Assembly (NCBI GenBank): GCA_900475325.1
Contig: LS483371.1
Span: forward strand, 1,054,001 to 1,118,000
Length of the DNA: 64,000 nt
Direction: 5' to 3'
Source: Paucimonas lemoignei
GTDB taxonomy: Bacteria; Pseudomonadota; Gammaproteobacteria; Pseudomonadales; Pseudomonadaceae
Within the stretch, counting starts at the first letter, position 1; every line of letters begins with the position of its first letter. Position numbers and translations under genes: made by a program. Positions 29,981 to 39,920 of this stretch are shown here, piece by piece. The notes below the pieces were generated by a model. It did not search any database. It was not told where the DNA came from and worked only from the letters and a program-made list of their open reading frames with translations.

Positions 29981-30943
29981 ATGTCCGAAAATATAGAACT
30001 TCGCGCAGAGGTGCCGTCCGAATTGGGCGGTCAACGCCTCGATCAAGTCGCTGCACAATTATTCGCTGAGCACTCGCGCTCGCGCCTTTCTGCCTGGATC
30101 AAGGACGGCCGTTTGACGGTGGACGGAGGCGTATTGCGCCCTCGTGACATCGTGCACGGTGGTGCTGTTCTGCAACTGATTGCCGAGCAGGAGGCCCAGG
30201 GTGAATGGGTCGCCCAGGACATCGAACTCGATATCGTCTATGAAGACGACCAGATTCTGGTCATCAACAAGCCTGCCGGTCTGGTGGTGCACCCTGCTGC
30301 CGGTCACGCCGATGGCACGCTGCTCAACGCCTTGCTGCACCACGTGCCGGACATCATCAATGTGCCGCGCGCCGGTATCGTGCACCGTCTCGACAAGGAC
30401 ACCACCGGTCTGATGGTGGTGGCCAAGACGATTCAGGCGCAGACCCAGCTGGTCACGCAACTGCAAAGCCGCACGGTCAGCCGTATCTATGAATGCATCG
30501 TGATCGGTGTGGTCACGGCGGGCGGCAAGATCGACGCACCGATTGGCCGTCACGGTCAGCAGCGCCAGCGCATGGCGGTGATGGAAGGCGGCAAGCAGGC
30601 GGTGAGTCATTACCGCGTGCTCGAACGTTTCCGCTCCCACACTCATGTGCGGGTAAAGCTGGAAACGGGGCGGACCCACCAGATTCGCGTCCACATGGCG
30701 CACATCAACTATCCGTTGGTGGGTGATCAGGCCTACGGTGGCCGCTTCCGCATCCCACCGGCAGCCAGCATGACCATGGTCGATTCGCTGAAAACCTTTC
30801 CGCGTCAGGCGTTGCATGCTCGCTTCCTGGAGCTGGATCATCCGACGACCGGTAAGCGCATGAGCTGGGAATCGCCTCTGCCTGACGACTTTGTCTGGCT
30901 GCTGTCGTTGCTCAAGCAGGACCGCGAGGCGTTCATCGGGTGA
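29981..30943 (+). CDS. rluD: 23S rRNA pseudouridine synthase RluD
   Basis: It forms pseudouridines 1911, 1915 and 1917 in helix 69 of 23S rRNA. The 320-residue protein has an N-terminal S4 domain (about 15-75, SRLSAWIKDGRLTVDG) and a catalytic domain with HRLDKDTTGLMV, catalytic Asp at about residue 138. GRTHQIRVHMAH is the RluA-family motif. It overlaps pgeF by 4 bp (GTGA), so they are coupled. Confidence 0.95.
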   Translation: MSENIELRAEVPSELGGQRLDQVAAQLFAEHSRSRLSAWIKDGRLTVDGGVLRPRDIVHGGAVLQLIAEQEAQGEWVAQDIELDIVYEDDQILVINKPAGLVVHPAAGHADGTLLNALLHHVPDIINVPRAGIVHRLDKDTTGLMVVAKTIQAQTQLVTQLQSRTVSRIYECIVIGVVTAGGKIDAPIGRHGQQRQRMAVMEGGKQAVSHYRVLERFRSHTHVRVKLETGRTHQIRVHMAHINYPLVGDQAYGGRFRIPPAASMTMVDSLKTFPRQALHARFLELDHPTTGKRMSWESPLPDDFVWLLSLLKQDREAFIG

Positions 30944-31668
30944 ATGACTGGCTGATCCCTGACTGGCCCGCGCCTGCGGGGATCAAGTCGCGCGTCACCA
31001 CTCGCAGCGGCGGCGTCAGTCTTGCGCCGTTCGATAGCTTCAATCTAGGCGACCATGTGGGTGATGATCCAGAGGCCGTGGCTGCCAATCGCCTTCGTTT
31101 GACTTCACAGCTGGGTATTCAGGCTGCGTGGCTCAAGCAGGTGCATGGAGTCGTGGTAGCAGAAGCCGATCCGACTCGGGTCGTTGAAGCTGATGCCAGC
31201 TGGACCGCAACGCCCGCAATTGCCTGCACCATCATGACTGCTGATTGCCTGCCTGCCCTGTTTTGCGACCGGGCCGGTACTCGCGTGGCGGCGGCGCATG
31301 CCGGTTGGCGTGGGCTGGCGGCGGGCGTTCTTGAAGCGGCTGCTGATAGCCTGAACGTCGCACCTGCTGAAATACTCGTCTGGCTCGGCCCGGCTATTGG
31401 GCAAAAGTCGTTCGAAGTCGGTGAGGAAGTTCGCGAAGCTTTTATAAGCACGCATCCGCAAACCGACGCAGCTTTTATACCCAGCAGCAATCCCGGCCGC
31501 TTCATGGCTGACATTTATGCCCTGGCCCGCCTGCGGCTGGCAGCTCACGGCATTACCGCCGTTTACGGTGGTGGATTCGATACCGTCACCGATCCACGCT
31601 TCTATTCCTATCGCCAAAGCGCCAGCAATGGCCGCTTTGCTTCGTTGATCTGGATAGATCGCGCCTGA
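30940..31668 (+). CDS. pgeF: Multicopper-like purine nucleoside phosphorylase PgeF (YfiH, DUF152)
   Basis: The 242-residue cytosolic YfiH-family protein was once called a laccase. Characterised members act as zinc-dependent purine nucleoside phosphorylase/adenosine deaminase, and the E. coli one clears misincorporated peptidoglycan precursors. The metal site H69 (KQVHG), C103 (TADCLPALFC) and H120 (AAHAGWRG) is complete. The start is GTG at 30940, overlapping the rluD stop. The rluD-pgeF-clpB order is conserved in Pseudomonas. Confidence 0.92.
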   Translation: MNDWLIPDWPAPAGIKSRVTTRSGGVSLAPFDSFNLGDHVGDDPEAVAANRLRLTSQLGIQAAWLKQVHGVVVAEADPTRVVEADASWTATPAIACTIMTADCLPALFCDRAGTRVAAAHAGWRGLAAGVLEAAADSLNVAPAEILVWLGPAIGQKSFEVGEEVREAFISTHPQTDAAFIPSSNPGRFMADIYALARLRLAAHGITAVYGGGFDTVTDPRFYSYRQSASNGRFASLIWIDRA

Positions 31669-31741
31669 TCTTTTTCTCTGCGGCGGTTGGTCTGAATCCG
31701 TATTGAAGGGCCTGGCCACTTCGCGAGTTTCAGCACAATTT

Positions 31742-31817
31742 CTGTAGGAGCTGCCGAAGGCTGCGAAAGATGTGATGCTGACACACCGCGATTCGCAGCC
31801 TTCGGCAGCTCCTACAG
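31742..31817. repeat. REP palindrome, family C copy 3
   Basis: The arms CTGTAGGAGCTGCCGAAGG and CCTTCGGCAGCTCCTACAG flank a loop of about 22 nt after the inner stem. It lies between pgeF and the clpB heat-shock promoter. Confidence 0.9.
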
Positions 31818-31904
31818 GACCGAGGTGACTGTGGAACGAGTTCATTCGCCAAACGATCATCTAGACTTCCCTCTGCAACGTTGACTCGTGTCAATCAAAT
31901 TCAG

Positions 31905-31932
31905 CTTGAATCTCACGCAATTGCCCGCATGT
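31905..31932 (+). promoter_or_regulatory. Sigma-32 heat-shock promoter of clpB
   Basis: CTTGAA (31905-31910), a 14-nt spacer and CCGCATGT (31925-31932) match the sigma-32 consensus CTTGAA-N13/14-CCCCATnT with one mismatch. The start site would be about 65 nt before clpB. Confidence 0.8.
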
Positions 31933-32005
31933 AGTGGGCTATCCAGCAGGTTTTTTTCATAGGTGTGTTTATTTGCTCCGGCCTGCTTATAGAGGAAGGT
32001 GACTA

Positions 32006-34570
32006 ATGCGTATCGATAGATTGACCAGCAAATTACAGTTAGCGTTATCTGATTCCCAATCCCTGGCCGTCGGCCTCGACCATCCGGCCATTGAGTCTGC
32101 GCACTTGATGCAGGCGTTGCTTGATCAGCAGGGCGGCACAATCAAGCCGTTGCTGCTGCAGGTGGGCTTTGACATCAACAGCCTGCGCAAAGAGTTGAGC
32201 AAAGAGCTCGACCAACTGCCAAAAATCCAGAACCCCACCGGCGACGTGAATATGTCGCAGGACTTGGCGCGCCTGCTCAATCAGGCCGATCGCCTTGCGC
32301 AGCAGAAAGGCGACCAGTTCATCTCCAGCGAGCTGGTTCTGCTGGCGGCCATGGACGAGAACAGCAAGCTCGGTAAATTGCTGCTCGGCCAGGGCGTGAG
32401 CAAGAAAGCGCTTGAGAATGCGATTACCAACCTGCGCGGCGGTTCGGCGGTCAACGACCCTAATGTCGAAGAGTCCCGTCAGGCGTTGGACAAATACACC
32501 GTTGACCTGACCAAGCGCGCCGAAGAAGGCAAGCTTGACCCGGTGATTGGCCGTGACGACGAAATTCGTCGCACCATTCAGGTCCTGCAACGCCGGACCA
32601 AGAACAACCCGGTGTTGATCGGCGAACCCGGCGTAGGTAAGACCGCCATTGCCGAAGGGCTGGCGCAGCGAATCATCAATGGTGAAGTGCCGGATGGCCT
32701 CAAGGGCAAGCGCTTGCTGTCCCTGGACATGGGCTCGCTGATCGCCGGTGCCAAGTTCCGCGGTGAGTTCGAGGAGCGTCTCAAGTCGCTGCTCAACGAG
32801 CTGTCCAAGCAGGACGGGCAGATCATCCTGTTCATCGACGAGCTGCACACCATGGTCGGCGCTGGTAAAGGCGAGGGCTCCATGGATGCAGGCAACATGC
32901 TCAAGCCTGCCCTGGCCCGTGGCGAGCTGCATTGCGTCGGCGCGACGACCCTCAATGAATATCGACAATATATAGAGAAGGATGCGGCCCTCGAACGTCG
33001 CTTCCAGAAAGTGCTGGTGGACGAGCCGAGTGAGGAAGACACCATCGCGATCCTGCGGGGCCTCAAAGAGCGTTATGAGGTCCACCACAAAGTGGCGATC
33101 ACTGACGGCGCGATCATTGCTGCCGCCAAGTTGAGCCATCGCTACATCACGGATCGTCAGTTGCCGGACAAGGCCATCGACCTGATCGACGAAGCCGCCA
33201 GCCGCATCCGTATGGAAATCGACTCCAAGCCGGAAGTGCTCGATCGTCTTGAGCGTCGCCTGATTCAGTTGAAGGTCGAATCCCAGGCTTTAAAGAAAGA
33301 AGACGACGAAGCGGCAATCAAGCGTCTGGAAAAACTGAAAGAAGAAATCGTCCGTCTGGAACGTGAATACGCTGACCTGGAAGAAATCTGGACGTCTGAA
33401 AAGGCTGAGGTGACTGGTTCGGCGCAGATTCAGCAGAAGATCGAGCAGTCGCGTCAGGAGCTGGAAGCCGCGCGCCGTCGTGGCGACCTGAACCGTATGG
33501 CTGAATTGCAGTACGGGATCATCCCGGACCTGGAACGCAGCCTGCAAATGGTCGATCAGCACGGCAAGCCTGAAAACCAGTTGCTGCGCAGCAAGGTCAC
33601 CGAGGAAGAGATCGCTGAGGTCGTGTCCAAGTGGACCGGTATTCCGGTGGCCAAGATGCTCGAAGGTGAGCGTGAAAAGCTGCTGAAGATGGAAAGTCTG
33701 CTGCACAACCGTGTCATCGGCCAGGACGAAGCGGTGATCGCGGTCTCCAACGCGGTGCGTCGCTCCCGTGCGGGGTTGTCCGACCCGAATCGCCCAAGTG
33801 GCTCGTTCATGTTCCTGGGCCCGACCGGCGTGGGTAAGACCGAGCTGTGCAAGGCGCTGGCCGAGTTCCTGTTCGACACCGAAGAGGCCATGGTGCGTAT
33901 CGATATGTCCGAGTTCATGGAGAAACATTCCGTGGCTCGTCTGATCGGCGCTCCGCCTGGCTATGTGGGTTATGAAGAGGGCGGTTATCTGACCGAGGCG
34001 GTGCGGCGCAAGCCTTACTCGGTGATCCTGCTGGATGAAGTGGAGAAGGCGCACCCGGATGTGTTCAACATCCTGCTGCAAGTGCTCGAAGACGGCCGCC
34101 TGACTGACAGCCACGGGCGTACCGTGGATTTCCGCAATACCGTGATTGTCATGACGTCCAACCTGGGCTCGGCACAGATCCAGGAGCTGGTGGGTGATCG
34201 CGAAGCGCAGCGTGCTGCGGTCATGGATGCGGTGAGCACTCACTTCCGGCCGGAGTTCCTTAACCGGATCGACGAGGTGGTGATTTTCGAACCGCTGGCT
34301 CGGGATCAGATCGCCGGCATCACGGACATTCAGCTGGCTCGCTTGCGCAGCCGTCTGACCGAACGTGAGCTGTCGCTGGAGCTGAGCCCTGAGGCGATGG
34401 ATAAGCTCATCGCGGTGGGTTACGACCCTGTGTATGGCGCGCGGCCTCTCAAGCGTGCGATCCAGCGCTGGATCGAAAACCCGTTGGCGCAGTTGATCCT
34501 GTCGGGGGGCTTCATGCCGGGTTCGAGTGTGACCGGCACCGTGGTCGATGACGAAATCGTTTTCAACTGA
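32006..34570 (+). CDS. clpB: Protein disaggregase ClpB
   Basis: The 854-residue Hsp100 chaperone rescues aggregated proteins with DnaK. The Clp N domain (1-145, [12 protein letters not shown]) is followed by two AAA+ rings. Walker A1 is GEPGVGKTA at about 206 with [11 protein letters not shown], and Walker A2 is [10 protein letters not shown] at about 605 with [12 protein letters not shown]. The middle coiled-coil propeller (about 410-525, [20 protein letters not shown]) identifies ClpB rather than ClpA/C. AGGAAGG precedes the ATG. It is controlled by the sigma-32 promoter upstream. Confidence 0.98.
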   Translation: MRIDRLTSKLQLALSDSQSLAVGLDHPAIESAHLMQALLDQQGGTIKPLLLQVGFDINSLRKELSKELDQLPKIQNPTGDVNMSQDLARLLNQADRLAQQKGDQFISSELVLLAAMDENSKLGKLLLGQGVSKKALENAITNLRGGSAVNDPNVEESRQALDKYTVDLTKRAEEGKLDPVIGRDDEIRRTIQVLQRRTKNNPVLIGEPGVGKTAIAEGLAQRIINGEVPDGLKGKRLLSLDMGSLIAGAKFRGEFEERLKSLLNELSKQDGQIILFIDELHTMVGAGKGEGSMDAGNMLKPALARGELHCVGATTLNEYRQYIEKDAALERRFQKVLVDEPSEEDTIAILRGLKERYEVHHKVAITDGAIIAAAKLSHRYITDRQLPDKAIDLIDEAASRIRMEIDSKPEVLDRLERRLIQLKVESQALKKEDDEAAIKRLEKLKEEIVRLEREYADLEEIWTSEKAEVTGSAQIQQKIEQSRQELEAARRRGDLNRMAELQYGIIPDLERSLQMVDQHGKPENQLLRSKVTEEEIAEVVSKWTGIPVAKMLEGEREKLLKMESLLHNRVIGQDEAVIAVSNAVRRSRAGLSDPNRPSGSFMFLGPTGVGKTELCKALAEFLFDTEEAMVRIDMSEFMEKHSVARLIGAPPGYVGYEEGGYLTEAVRRKPYSVILLDEVEKAHPDVFNILLQVLEDGRLTDSHGRTVDFRNTVIVMTSNLGSAQIQELVGDREAQRAAVMDAVSTHFRPEFLNRIDEVVIFEPLARDQIAGITDIQLARLRSRLTERELSLELSPEAMDKLIAVGYDPVYGARPLKRAIQRWIENPLAQLILSGGFMPGSSVTGTVVDDEIVFN

Positions 34571-34705
34571 TAGGATTCGCCGCTCAGGTTCGCCGGTGAT
34601 GTTTATCGCTGGCGACCCTGGCGCTGTGAATAGACTGATTTGCGAGGGCTGAAAGGCCATCTGAAAAAAAATCGCAAATCATTGTCTTAAAAGCAATTTA
34701 AGGGG

Positions 34706-34733
34706 TTGACACCTCTTTTTAAAATTGTAGAAT
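34706..34733 (+). promoter_or_regulatory. Promoter of tRNA cluster
   Basis: TTGACA (34706-34711), a 16-nt spacer and TAGAAT (34728-34733) form a strong sigma-70 promoter. The following AGCGCGCC is a GC-rich discriminator of the kind linked to stringent control. The leader before tRNA-Asn is about 115 nt. Confidence 0.82.
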
Positions 34734-34854
34734 AGCGCGCCTCAGAGACGTGAACGCAGCGATGCAAACACATCGAAGAGGTTGAATTAACAAGTTAACA
34801 GCGCGTTAGTTCAGAGCTTTAAAGTTGTAGAAGTTGCATCTGAAATCGATAAGT

Positions 34855-34930
<76 letters not shown>

Positions 34931-34951
34931 GATTTCAACATGTAGCTGTAT

Positions 34952-35028
34952 CGGGGTATAGCGCAGTCCGGTAGCGCGCCTGCTTTGGGAGCAGGATGTC
35001 AGGAGTTCGAATCCCCTTACCCCGACCA
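34952..35028 (+). tRNA. tRNA-Pro (TGG), copy 1
   Basis: This is a 77-nt cloverleaf with acceptor CGGGGTA/TACCCCG, anticodon TGG in the loop TTTGGGA, and encoded CCA. It is identical to the copy at 35212-35288. Confidence 0.97.
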
Positions 35029-35033
35029 TTTTT

Positions 35034-35109
35034 GGGTCGTTAGCTCAGTTGGTAGAGCAGTTGGCTTTTAACCAATTGGTCGTAGGTTCGAATCCCACAC
35101 GACCCACCA
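35034..35109 (+). tRNA. tRNA-Lys (TTT)
   Basis: This is a 76-nt cloverleaf with acceptor GGGTCGT/ACGACCC, anticodon TTT in the loop CTTTTAA, and encoded CCA. It starts five bases after tRNA-Pro copy 1. A small hairpin (GGCCTCAACA/TGTTGGGGCC, 35115-35138) follows and may mark RNA processing. Confidence 0.97.
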
Positions 35110-35211
35110 TTTTTGGCCTCAACAGTAATGTTGGGGCCGAATCTTATAGATCTGGTGCCATTCGCATCAGATCGCAGACGGCTAGTTGAGGCGTCTTTAA
35201 AAAGTTTCAAA

Positions 35212-35288
35212 CGGGGTATAGCGCAGTCCGGTAGCGCGCCTGCTTTGGGAGCAGGATGTCAGGAGTTCGAATCCCCTTACCCCGACCA
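35212..35288 (+). tRNA. tRNA-Pro (TGG), copy 2
   Basis: Exact duplicate of the tRNA-Pro at 34952-35028. It is 103 bp past tRNA-Lys, followed by a terminator. Confidence 0.97.
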
Positions 35289-35299
35289 TATTTACAAAG

Positions 35300-35337
35300 A
35301 AGCCCGATTTTCGCCTTGTGCGTGATCGGGCTTTTTT
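35300..35337 (+). terminator. Terminator of tRNA cluster
   Basis: The stem AAGCCCGAT/ATCGGGCTT with a loop of about 16 nt is followed by TTTTTGCG. Confidence 0.85.
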
Positions 35338-35376
35338 GCGTCTGTGCGTTTTCAATCTGGAGCATTGATTTCGTGT

Positions 35377-35465
35377 AGGCGTTGTCGGAGGTTAGGACGG
35401 CGACGAATGCGGTTTGTCTGGCCCACCGCCTTCGCGCCCGTCGTAACCTCCGAGTGCTCCGACAG
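35377..35465. repeat. Degenerate inverted repeat, family F
   Basis: GTTGTCGGAGGTTAGGACGGCG at about 35380 pairs with CGTCGTAACCTCCGAGTGCTCCGAC near 35440-35463. The right-arm core CGTCGTAACCTCCGA recurs at about 56651 beside ampD, so this is a dispersed decayed element. Confidence 0.6.
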
Positions 35466-35474
35466 CGATCGCTA

Positions 35475-36956
35475 CTAGCCTGGCACCGCATCAGCCACTT
35501 CCACCCGGTTACGTCCTCGCTGCTTCGCGAAATACAGCGCCCTGTCAGCGGCCTTCAATAAGTCATAGTGCGTGGTGCGTTGGTCAGGGGCCACCATGGC
35601 GACGCCCAGGCTGACGGTCAGTGTCTTGAATGGGGACTTCACGTGGGGCATGTCCAGATTGCCGATGGCTTTGCAGACCATTTCGGCCGTCATCAGTGCA
35701 TGGTCTTCATTGCTGGACTGGGAAATGATGGCGAACTCTTCGCCGCCATATCGCGCCACGAAGTCACCGCTGCGGCGCACATGATCCCTGAGCGCCAACG
35801 CCACCTGACGCAAGGCATCATCACCAGCCTGATGCCCGTAGTGGTCGTTGTACTGCTTGAAAAAATCCACATCGAGCATCGCCAGCATCAAGCCCTGACC
35901 ATTGCGGCGCGCGCGGTTCCATTCGCTATTGAGGGTTTCATCGAACTGGCGGCGGTTGGGGATCCCGGTCAACCCGTCAGTGTTGCTGATGGCCGCCAAT
36001 TGCAGGTTGGAGCGTTCCAGTTCCAGCGTGCGGCCCTTTACGCGGCTTTCCAGCTCAAGCTCACGCACTTGCAACTCCTCCAACAGCACCGCAAAACCGA
36101 TGCCGATCAGGCACAAGGTGAAAATGAACTCCTGAGCGCGCAGCACCTGCAATTGCATGGGTAAATCGCCAAACGGCTTGAGCCCGGTGGTCATCATCAC
36201 GGTGATCGACAATGAAAGCAGTGCCACGAAGACGGATGTCCAGCGGATGCCAAACCGAAATGCAATCACGGCCGCGCAGGGCAGTAGCAGCGTCGGCGAG
36301 CCGGTGAACTGGTCCATTGCGCCGCCAAAGTGGATGGCAACCGCAGCCACCAGCATCAGTACGGTGATGGCCACCAAGATGTTGTCGAATCGCGTGATAC
36401 GTTTTTCCTGGCGCGATGGCTGGACGAACGCGAGCAGCAGCGGGGTGTAGATCAGCAGGCCGAGGGCATCACCGAACCACCAGAGGCGCACCAGCGTAAG
36501 GTACCCGCTGGTTGCGCCGGAGACCTGCTGCAGTACAACCGCAGCCAGTAGGCTGGCGATGAGCGCACCCAACAATGGCCCGGCGAGGATGAATTTGACC
36601 AGGTCTTCCAGCCTCTGCAATCGCAGGCACGCGCCAGTGCGTTGCAACAGCACGAAGGTGATGAGCACTTCGCTCAGGTTGACCACGCTGAGCAGTACTG
36701 TTTCAAGCCAGTTGACGGTGCCCAGATTGCCCAGCAGTTCCGAGCAGAGCGTAACTGCCGCCAGCAGCGGCAGGCGCCGTCCTTCGGTGCGCAATAATGC
36801 CGTCAGCAGCACCGCGTTGGGCAGCCAGACGACCACGACGTTGTCTTGCGTAATGGCGCACAGGGACGTCAGCTTGAGGCTGGCGAAGTGAATCAGCAGA
36901 AGCAGCGCGCAGAATAGCCAACCGGGTCGCTTCCAGAATGTATCGGGGGTGATCAT
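35475..36956 (-). CDS. Membrane diguanylate cyclase, MASE1-GGDEF
   Basis: The 493-residue protein makes c-di-GMP. An N-terminal MASE1-type membrane sensor of about eight helices (residues 10-300; VVVVWLPNAVLLTALL) leads through a coiled coil (EELQVRELELESRV) to a GGDEF domain (about 330-485). The active-site motif is GGEEF in RYGGEEFA, and NTDGLTGIPNRRQFDE is the domain start. The inhibitory I-site RSGD stands five residues before GGEEF, so product inhibition is expected. There is no EAL domain. It lies alone between the tRNAs and hmuV; its ligand is unknown. Confidence 0.93.
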   Translation of the reverse strand: MITPDTFWKRPGWLFCALLLLIHFASLKLTSLCAITQDNVVVVWLPNAVLLTALLRTEGRRLPLLAAVTLCSELLGNLGTVNWLETVLLSVVNLSEVLITFVLLQRTGACLRLQRLEDLVKFILAGPLLGALIASLLAAVVLQQVSGATSGYLTLVRLWWFGDALGLLIYTPLLLAFVQPSRQEKRITRFDNILVAITVLMLVAAVAIHFGGAMDQFTGSPTLLLPCAAVIAFRFGIRWTSVFVALLSLSITVMMTTGLKPFGDLPMQLQVLRAQEFIFTLCLIGIGFAVLLEELQVRELELESRVKGRTLELERSNLQLAAISNTDGLTGIPNRRQFDETLNSEWNRARRNGQGLMLAMLDVDFFKQYNDHYGHQAGDDALRQVALALRDHVRRSGDFVARYGGEEFAIISQSSNEDHALMTAEMVCKAIGNLDMPHVKSPFKTLTVSLGVAMVAPDQRTTHYDLLKAADRALYFAKQRGRNRVEVADAVPG

Positions 36957-37063
36957 CACCGCTTTCCCTGTCCGGTTCGGCGCGAATGATCGTCTGGGGC
37001 TAACAACGTTGTCAACGCCGGACCTGAGGCGAGCAATGGTCCGGCAGATGTGGATAGGCCTTG

Positions 37064-37151
37064 GGGACGACTTTATTCGCGAAAAGGCCAGGACATTCAA
37101 TGCATCTTCATCGGCTTCAACGTTGCCTTCGCGAATAAATTCGCTCCCACG
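37064..37151. repeat. REP doublet, family A, left arm decayed
   Basis: The right arm is intact (CGCGAATAAATTCGCTCCCAC at about 37130-37150). The left arm (GGACGACTTTATTCGCGAA) has lost the outer GTGGGAGCG. It lies 15 bp beyond the hmuV stop. Confidence 0.7.
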
Positions 37152-37165
37152 GGCACGGTGCTCAA

Positions 37166-37933
37166 CTAACGGACAATCACCACCGGGTAACCGTCGATCG
37201 GATGATCGTGGATCAGCACCTCAAGGCCGAACACCTCGTGCAGCAGTTGCGGCAGCAAGACTTCGGTGGGAGTACCCAGTGCCCGGATCCTGCCCTCGGC
37301 GAGCAATAGCAGACGATCGCAATAGCGCGCCGCCAGGTTGAGATCGTGCAGGACCAGCGCCACGCTGGCGCCGTCTGCGGCCAGTTGCCGAACCTGTTGC
37401 AGGGTAGCGTGCTGATGCCGTGGGTCCAGCGCTGCCGTGGGTTCATCCAGCAGCAGTGTTTTGCCCGGCGCTGCGGGCCACAGTTGGGCGAGGGCGCGTG
37501 CCAGCTGAACGCGCTGGCATTCGCCACCAGACAATTGGGTGTAAGCCCGTTCGCTCAGATGCTGCAGCGCGCCGCGCTTGAGTACTTCGTCGACTATCTG
37601 GGCATCGGCCCGAGCACCGCTGGCGTGGGGCAAGCGGCCGAAGCCGACGACCTGGCGCACGATGAAATCGAACTCCAGGGTCGACGTTTGCGGCAATACA
37701 GTCATGCGCTGCGCCCGTTCGCGACCTGTCCAGGCGCTCAGCGCTTGCCCTTCGAGTTGCACTGTTCCCGTGGTCGCCGTCAGCTCCCCGCTCAGTACGC
37801 CGAACAGGCTGCTTTTCCCGGCGCCGTTGGGGCCAAGCACGCCCAGAACTTCACCTTCACGCAGCACCAGGTCGATGTCCCGCAGGCGCCAGTTGTCACG
37901 GGTTTGCAGGCTCAGCCCGCAGACGTTCAGCAT
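37166..37933 (-). CDS. hmuV: Heme ABC transporter ATP-binding protein HmuV
   Basis: The 255-residue ATPase energises heme import across the inner membrane. Walker A is GPNGAGKSS near residue 33, signature LSGGECQRVQLARAL, Walker B KTLLLDEPTAALD and H-loop LVLHDLN. The ATG overlaps the hmuU stop (TGATG). The C-terminus IDGYPVVIVR is typical of heme-type family members and supports heme rather than siderophore or B12 as substrate. Confidence 0.9.
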   Translation of the reverse strand: MLNVCGLSLQTRDNWRLRDIDLVLREGEVLGVLGPNGAGKSSLFGVLSGELTATTGTVQLEGQALSAWTGRERAQRMTVLPQTSTLEFDFIVRQVVGFGRLPHASGARADAQIVDEVLKRGALQHLSERAYTQLSGGECQRVQLARALAQLWPAAPGKTLLLDEPTAALDPRHQHATLQQVRQLAADGASVALVLHDLNLAARYCDRLLLLAEGRIRALGTPTEVLLPQLLHEVFGLEVLIHDHPIDGYPVVIVR

Positions 37934-38958
37934 CAGATGCCCCGCCGAATCAGCAGATACAGAAAGAACGGCGCGCCCAACAGTGCCGTGACAATCCCCA
38001 GCGGCAGCTCGGCCGGGGTCAGCAGCATGCGGGCGAGGGTATCGGCCAACAGCAACAGACTGGCTCCGCCCAGAAGTGATGCGGGCAGCAGCAGTCGATG
38101 ATCGGGACCGGCCAGCAGCCGCAATAGATGCGGTACCACCAGCCCGACAAAGCCGATCAGGCCTGCCGCAGCCACCGCAGCGCCCACCCCCAGCGCGGTA
38201 CACAGAATCAGTGCAGCCTTGAGCCGCTCGACTTCGATGCCCAGGTGCCTGGCCTCTGATTCGCCGAGCAGCAGCACATTCAGGGCCGCCGCACGGCGCG
38301 GCAACCATGCCGCCACGCCCAGGGCGATCAGCAGCAACGGCCAGAGCCGGGCATAGCTGGCGCCATTGAGGCTACCCAGGTTCCATGAGGTCAATTGGCG
38401 AAGGGTCGCGTCGTCCGCCAGATAGCCCAGCAGGCCGATCACTGCCGCCGCCATGGCAGTAATCGCAATACCGGCGAGCAGCATGATGCCGACCCGCGTT
38501 TGACCATTGCGACAGCCCAGTCGATAAACCACCGCCGTTACGCCCAGGCCACCGGCAAACGCGCACAGCGACAGCAGATACGGCTGAAACCAGAGCGGTG
38601 CCGCCATGCCGCCGAGGCAGATGGCGAACGCGGCTCCGAGTGCAGCACCGGTCGAGACCCCGATAAGGCCCGGATCAGCCAGCGGGTTACGAAACAGGGC
38701 TTGAATGGCGACCCCGGTGATGGCCAATACTGCACCGACTGCGATGCCGAGCAACGTACGTGGCAGGCGAATCTGGCCGATGACCAGCAACGCTTGCTCA
38801 TTGGCATTGACCGGTAGCCCGGCCAAATGCGCCAGCGCTCTCAGGGTGTCAGCCAATGCCAGGTTCAGCGGGCCGAGGGTCAGGGACAGCAGGATGCTGG
38901 CCAGCATCACCGCGCCCAACCCCAGCAACAAGGGTTTTGCCTGAAGCCGTGCGGTCAT
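37933..38958 (-). CDS. hmuU: Heme ABC transporter permease HmuU
   Basis: The 341-residue FecCD-family permease has about ten helices. LPRTLLGIAVGAVLAITGVAIQALFRNPLADPGLIGVSTGAALGAA carries the family signature RNPLADPGLIG. FVGLVVPHLLRLLAGPDHR is the coupling segment for HmuV. It overlaps hmuT by 4 bp and hmuV by 1 bp, so the three genes form one operon. Confidence 0.9.
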   Translation of the reverse strand: MTARLQAKPLLLGLGAVMLASILLSLTLGPLNLALADTLRALAHLAGLPVNANEQALLVIGQIRLPRTLLGIAVGAVLAITGVAIQALFRNPLADPGLIGVSTGAALGAAFAICLGGMAAPLWFQPYLLSLCAFAGGLGVTAVVYRLGCRNGQTRVGIMLLAGIAITAMAAAVIGLLGYLADDATLRQLTSWNLGSLNGASYARLWPLLLIALGVAAWLPRRAAALNVLLLGESEARHLGIEVERLKAALILCTALGVGAAVAAAGLIGFVGLVVPHLLRLLAGPDHRLLLPASLLGGASLLLLADTLARMLLTPAELPLGIVTALLGAPFFLYLLIRRGI

Positions 38959-39857
38959 GGTTGCTCAGCTGCGGCGGGCGCAAGGCTTGGGTGCAAGATT
39001 TTGGCCAGCGCCTCAGCCGCTGCGGGCAGGCGTGGCCCGAGGCCGCCGACCAGCAACGTCGCATCCAGTGGCAGCAGATGGTGTTCCTTCGCGGCGCGGC
39101 TGCTGGTCAGGCCAGGGTTTTGTGCGATCAAGGCTTGGGCGGCAGCGGGGCCGTCAACGCGTCGGTCGGCGATCACAATGAAGGCAGGGTTCAGACCCAC
39201 CAGCATTTCGTTCGAAATAGGTTTGTAGCCGCTGTGGGTTGCCAGATTCTTTGCGCCTGCCTGGGTCAGCAACCAATCGCCTACCGTGTCACTGCCAGCG
39301 ACCAGCGGGCGATCACCTGCGCCGCCTACCAGCAACAAGACATTGGGTGCCGGGTCCTTGTTGGCCGCCAATCGTTTGGACAGGTTCTGCAAGGTACTGC
39401 TGAAGGTCGCGAAACGCTCTTGTGCCTGCTCGTTCTTGCCGAGCCACTGGCCCAGGTGAGTCAGGTTTTTTTCAAGCGCGGTCAGGCTCGCCTCGGATGA
39501 GAGCACCTCAACCCGTACCGACGCTCGACGCAATTGCTCAAGTACCGGTGGAGGTCCCATTTCTTCGGTGCCCACCAGCACATCAGGACCCAGCGCAAGG
39601 ATGCCTTCGGCGCTTAGCTGGCGCTGATAGCCGATTTTCGGCAGACGCTCCAGGGTCGACGGATGCTGGCTAGTGGTATCTACAGCCACCAGTTGAGCAT
39701 TGCCACCCAGCTCGACGATCCATTCGCTGACCGAACCCCCGGCAGAAACCCAGCGCTGCGGCAGGTCAGCCGCCTGTGCGCATTGCGCCACCATCCACAG
39801 GCTGACTGCGGCACATAGCGCCCGGGCGCAAGAAAAGGGGAGGGCTTGGCGGCTCAT
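38955..39857 (-). CDS. hmuT: Periplasmic heme-binding protein HmuT
   Basis: The 300-residue class III binding protein has a signal peptide (ARALCAAVSLWMVAQCAQAADLP). RWVSAGGSVSEWIVELG and LGPDVLVGTEEMGPP fit HmuT/PhuT. The ATG at 39857 is preferred over one at 39866, because AAAGGA sits seven bases before the former and directly abuts the latter. No TonB receptor or hmuS gene lies nearby; those parts must be elsewhere. A 19-bp palindrome upstream (39921-39939) is the likely operator. Confidence 0.88.
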   Translation of the reverse strand: MSRQALPFSCARALCAAVSLWMVAQCAQAADLPQRWVSAGGSVSEWIVELGGNAQLVAVDTTSQHPSTLERLPKIGYQRQLSAEGILALGPDVLVGTEEMGPPPVLEQLRRASVRVEVLSSEASLTALEKNLTHLGQWLGKNEQAQERFATFSSTLQNLSKRLAANKDPAPNVLLLVGGAGDRPLVAGSDTVGDWLLTQAGAKNLATHSGYKPISNEMLVGLNPAFIVIADRRVDGPAAAQALIAQNPGLTSSRAAKEHHLLPLDATLLVGGLGPRLPAAAEALAKILHPSLAPAAAEQP

Positions 39858-39920
39858 GACACACATCCTTTAGGCTGGCCGACCGACCTGGAATGGACGT
39901 AGGCCGGGTCGGAGAAAGTC

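Noticed and set aside
34598..34625. Possible clpB terminator (CGCCGGTGAT / ATCGCTGGCG)
   Set aside because: Imperfect stem without a T-run; not strong enough to call.
33290..34660. 456-codon open frame antisense to clpB
   Set aside because: Shadow of ClpB codon bias with no domain or plausible start.
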